Below, piece by piece: positions 61,649-64,000 of a stretch of DNA of 64,000 nucleotides. Positions within the stretch are counted from its first letter, which is position 1. Each line of letters starts with the position of its first letter. The stretch is from positions 35,582 to 99,581 of the forward strand of contig CAMXJY010000007.1 of NCBI GenBank assembly GCA_947244325.1, read 5' to 3'. Both the position numbers and the translations under genes were made by a program. Source of the stretch: an uncultured Clostridium sp. (GTDB taxonomy: Bacteria > Bacillota > Clostridia > TANB77 > CAG-508). Below the pieces are notes generated by a model, which was not told where the DNA came from, searched no databases, and saw only the letters and a list, made by a program, of their open reading frames with translations.

Positions 61649-64000
61649 CTATAATTTAGACAAAAATTCTTTGCATTCTCCTAAAATATTTTTTAAATCT
61701 AATAATTTGAATGTGATATATGGCTCTTTTGATGGAGAAAATTTTATTCTATTTCTATAAGTTTTCATTAATTTGTCAACAATATTAAAATCAAATTTAC
61801 TATTATCAAAATAAAAAATTATATTTTCTCTCTTTTGGCTAATTTTAGTAATATATTTTTGTTTTGACATTATTTTTATTCTTGCTATATCTAATAAATT
61901 TTCTATTTCATAAGGAATTTGTCCATATCTGTCTATAATTTCATCTGTTACATTTTGAACATCCTCTTCATTTTTACATAAAGCTATATTTTGATAAATT
62001 TCTATTTTTTGACTAGAATTTTCTATAAAATCATCTGGTATATAACTTGTAACATCTAAATCAATTTGAACATCTATTTCTTCTATAATTTCTTCACCTT
62101 TTAATTCTTTTACTACTTGGTCAAGAAGACTACAATACATATCATATCCAATTTGCTCCATATGTCCATGTTGAATTTCTCCCATTAAGCTACCAGCTCC
62201 ACGAATTTCTAAATCTCTCATTGCAATTTTAAAACCTGAGCCAAACTCTGTAAATTCTTTTATTGCTTTTAATCTCTTATCAGATACTTCTGTTAATTCT
62301 TTGTCTCTTCTATATGTTATATAGGCATATGCTTGTTTGTCTGAACGTCCAACTCTTCCTCGTATTTGATATAATTGTGCTAAGCCTAATCTATCTGCAT
62401 TTTCAACAATAATTGTATTTGCATTTGGAATATCTATTCCAGATTCTAAAATTGTTGTACATACTAAAACATTACTTTTACCATCAACAAAATCTTGCAT
62501 AATATTTTCAAGTTCTGTACCACTCATTTTTCCATGTGCAAATTCAACTTTTGCCTCATCTACAAGGTCATTTATTTCTAATGCTTTTTTCTCAATTCCT
62601 TCAACATTATTAAATAAGTAAAATACTTGACCACCTTTTTCTAATTCTCTTGTTATTGCTTCTTTTACAACTTCTGGGTCATACTCTAATACATATGTCT
62701 GAACTGGTTTTCTATTTTGTGGTGGTTCATATATAACTGACATATCTCTCATTCCAACAATTGACATATGCAAAGTTCTTGGAATTGGTGTTGCTGTCAT
62801 TGTTAAAACATCTACACTATTTTTTAGTTCTTTTATCTTTTCTTTAGCCTTTACACCAAATCTATGCTCTTCATCTATTATTAATAAACCTAAATTTTTA
62901 AATTTAACATCTTTACTTAAAACTCTGTGAGTTCCAACTAAAATATCTGTTTCACCAAGTTCTAGTCTTTTTAAAGTTTCTTGTTGCTCCTTTTTAGTCC
63001 TAAATCTATTTAAAAGTTCAACTCTTATTGGATATTCTTTCATTCTCTCTTTAAATTCTTCATATTGCTGAGTTGCTAAAACTGTTGTAGGAACTAAATA
63101 CACTACTTGTTTTTGATCCATACATGCTTTAAATGCTGCACGTATTGCTACTTCTGTTTTTCCATATCCAACATCCCCACAAAGTAATCTATCCATTGGC
63201 TTTGGATTTTCCATATCTTTTTTTACTTCTTCAATACATCTTAATTGGTCATCTGTTTCTACATATTTAAAGTTATCTTCAAATTCTCTTTGCCACTGGG
63301 TATCTTTTGAAAAAGCAAAGCCTTCCATTTTCTGTCTTTTAGCATATAACTGAATTAGTTCTTCTGCAACTTCTCTTAAATTATTTTTTACACGTTCTTT
63401 TGTTTTATCCCACTCTTTAGAACCTAATCTATTTAATCTAGGTCCAACTTTTTCTGGTCCTACATATTTTCTAATATTATCTAAATCATTTGTTGGAATA
63501 TATAAAATATCATCATCTTTATATTTTAACTTTATATAATCTTTTGTTACCCCATCTGCTTTTATAGTATTTACGCCAACATATTGTCCAATTCCATGTG
63601 TTTTATGAACAATATAATCTCCTTCTTTTAAATCTGCAAATACTATAACTTCACCTTCTTTAAACATTGAAGGTGTTTTCTTTCTTTTAACAGTTTTAGA
63701 TTCAAATAATTCTTCTGTTGATATTACTAAAAGATTAGCGTCAAAAAATTCAAATCCCGTAGAAAAAGCTCCTGGTGTTATATTAACCACACCAAGAGTT
63801 ATATCATCTTCTAAAAAATCTGTATAAATATTTGGTATTTCTTTTTCTAATAAAAGATTAGATAATTTTTTACAATTTTCCGTGCTTCCGCCTAGAATTA
63901 CTGTTTGTTTTCCTCTTTTAATTGCTTCTTGTAGTTCCTGAAACAGTAAATCCATTGAACTACGAAAAAAGTTAACCTCCCTATAGCTAAAGCTATATCC
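61649..64000 (-). CDS. mfd: Transcription-repair coupling factor Mfd (N-terminus cut by window edge)
   Basis: 783 residues are visible of a protein normally about 1100-1170. The frame is open to the window edge (YSFSYREVNFF precedes the first internal Met), so it is truncated by the window, not broken. Seen are the end of the UvrB-like part, the CarD-like RNA-polymerase-interaction domain (GDYIVHKTHGIGQYVGV), the RecG-like translocase (CGDVGYGKTEVA, IIDEEHRFG, TATPIPRTL, QIRGRVGR) and the C-terminal TRCF domain. It removes stalled RNA polymerase and recruits UvrA. Confidence 0.97.
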   Translation of the reverse strand, partial: GYSFSYREVNFFRSSMDLLFQELQEAIKRGKQTVILGGSTENCKKLSNLLLEKEIPNIYTDFLEDDITLGVVNITPGAFSTGFEFFDANLLVISTEELFESKTVKRKKTPSMFKEGEVIVFADLKEGDYIVHKTHGIGQYVGVNTIKADGVTKDYIKLKYKDDDILYIPTNDLDNIRKYVGPEKVGPRLNRLGSKEWDKTKERVKNNLREVAEELIQLYAKRQKMEGFAFSKDTQWQREFEDNFKYVETDDQLRCIEEVKKDMENPKPMDRLLCGDVGYGKTEVAIRAAFKACMDQKQVVYLVPTTVLATQQYEEFKERMKEYPIRVELLNRFRTKKEQQETLKRLELGETDILVGTHRVLSKDVKFKNLGLLIIDEEHRFGVKAKEKIKELKNSVDVLTMTATPIPRTLHMSIVGMRDMSVIYEPPQNRKPVQTYVLEYDPEVVKEAITRELEKGGQVFYLFNNVEGIEKKALEINDLVDEAKVEFAHGKMSGTELENIMQDFVDGKSNVLVCTTILESGIDIPNANTIIVENADRLGLAQLYQIRGRVGRSDKQAYAYITYRRDKELTEVSDKRLKAIKEFTEFGSGFKIAMRDLEIRGAGSLMGEIQHGHMEQIGYDMYCSLLDQVVKELKGEEIIEEIDVQIDLDVTSYIPDDFIENSSQKIEIYQNIALCKNEEDVQNVTDEIIDRYGQIPYEIENLLDIARIKIMSKQKYITKISQKRENIIFYFDNSKFDFNIVDKLMKTYRNRIKFSPSKEPYITFKLLDLKNILGECKEFLSKL

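Noticed and set aside
63900..64000. Mfd as a broken gene starting at an internal Met (63955)
   Set aside because: The same frame stays open to the window edge with Mfd-like sequence, so it is cut by the window.

Overview
The window is very A+T-rich chromosomal DNA from a spore-forming, low-GC Clostridia-type Firmicute. Evidence is the forespore/mother-cell gene set (spoIIAA, spoIIAB, sigF, spoIID, spoIIQ, sigK), strong Shine-Dalgarno sites (AGGAGG), TTG and GTG starts beside ATG, a Firmicutes-type 6S RNA, CIRCE/HrcA control of dnaK, and an anaerobic pyruvate formate-lyase pair. It looks like an uncultured gut clostridial lineage; the species cannot be named from the sequence. Most genes lie on the minus strand.

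Layout. 0-4 kb: sporulation block read leftward (spoIIAA-spoIIAB-sigF, then spoIID, then spoIIQ) behind a sigma-H/Spo0A-like control region; sigF and spoIID each carry a single-base frameshift. 4-9.3 kb: an orphan gene of foreign composition, a lipoprotein, a VOC/AraC pair and recD2. 9.3-15.7 kb: an unknown gene and the heat-shock cluster hrcA-grpE-dnaK-(MazG-like)-dnaJ. 15.7-20.3 kb: prmC-whiA-hemW, 6S RNA and a PflX-like radical SAM gene. 20.5-25.4 kb: sigK, a SleB-type hydrolase, recN with a LexA box, a small Cys-rich gene and an XTP pyrophosphatase gene. 25.6-27.6 kb: short pyrophosphatase, tRNA-Glu(CUC), mrnC and rbgA. 27.6-32.1 kb: an accessory patch with a predicted PD-(D/E)xK protein, a RhuM-family gene, a GNAT fusion, a deoxyribosyltransferase-like gene and gene remnants. 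32.1-38.6 kb: a DUF1292-ruvX-ireB block joined to a GAF/degenerate-GGDEF gene, a very unusual AT-hook/acidic-repeat/MinD-like gene and a small membrane protein, from one strong promoter. 39-45.3 kb: transporter plus PLP enzyme, cyclophilin lipoprotein, trmL, two small plus-strand genes, a second orphan gene of foreign composition and maf. 45.4-48.8 kb: pflB and pflA. 49-53.5 kb: thioester-domain surface protein, sortase, and a histidine kinase/response regulator pair. 53.5-64 kb: pepF, a kinase-like unknown, a DUF4364 gene, membrane proteins, an rRNA methyltransferase, a GNAT gene and mfd, which runs off the right edge.

Three things stand out. First, a family of modular palindromic repeats is scattered through the intergenic spaces, with a recognisable core seen about nine times. 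Second, the operon at 33-38.6 kb encodes a protein combining a receiver-like N-terminus, two AT-hooks, eleven LPGLD/LPEMD acidic repeats and a MinD-like domain whose P-loop has lost its lysine. Third, four single genes of visibly higher G+C have their own strong promoters and/or terminators, and two of them share a C-x2-C-x5-C knuckle. Everything here is read by eye; family assignments are from recognised motifs, not from searches.
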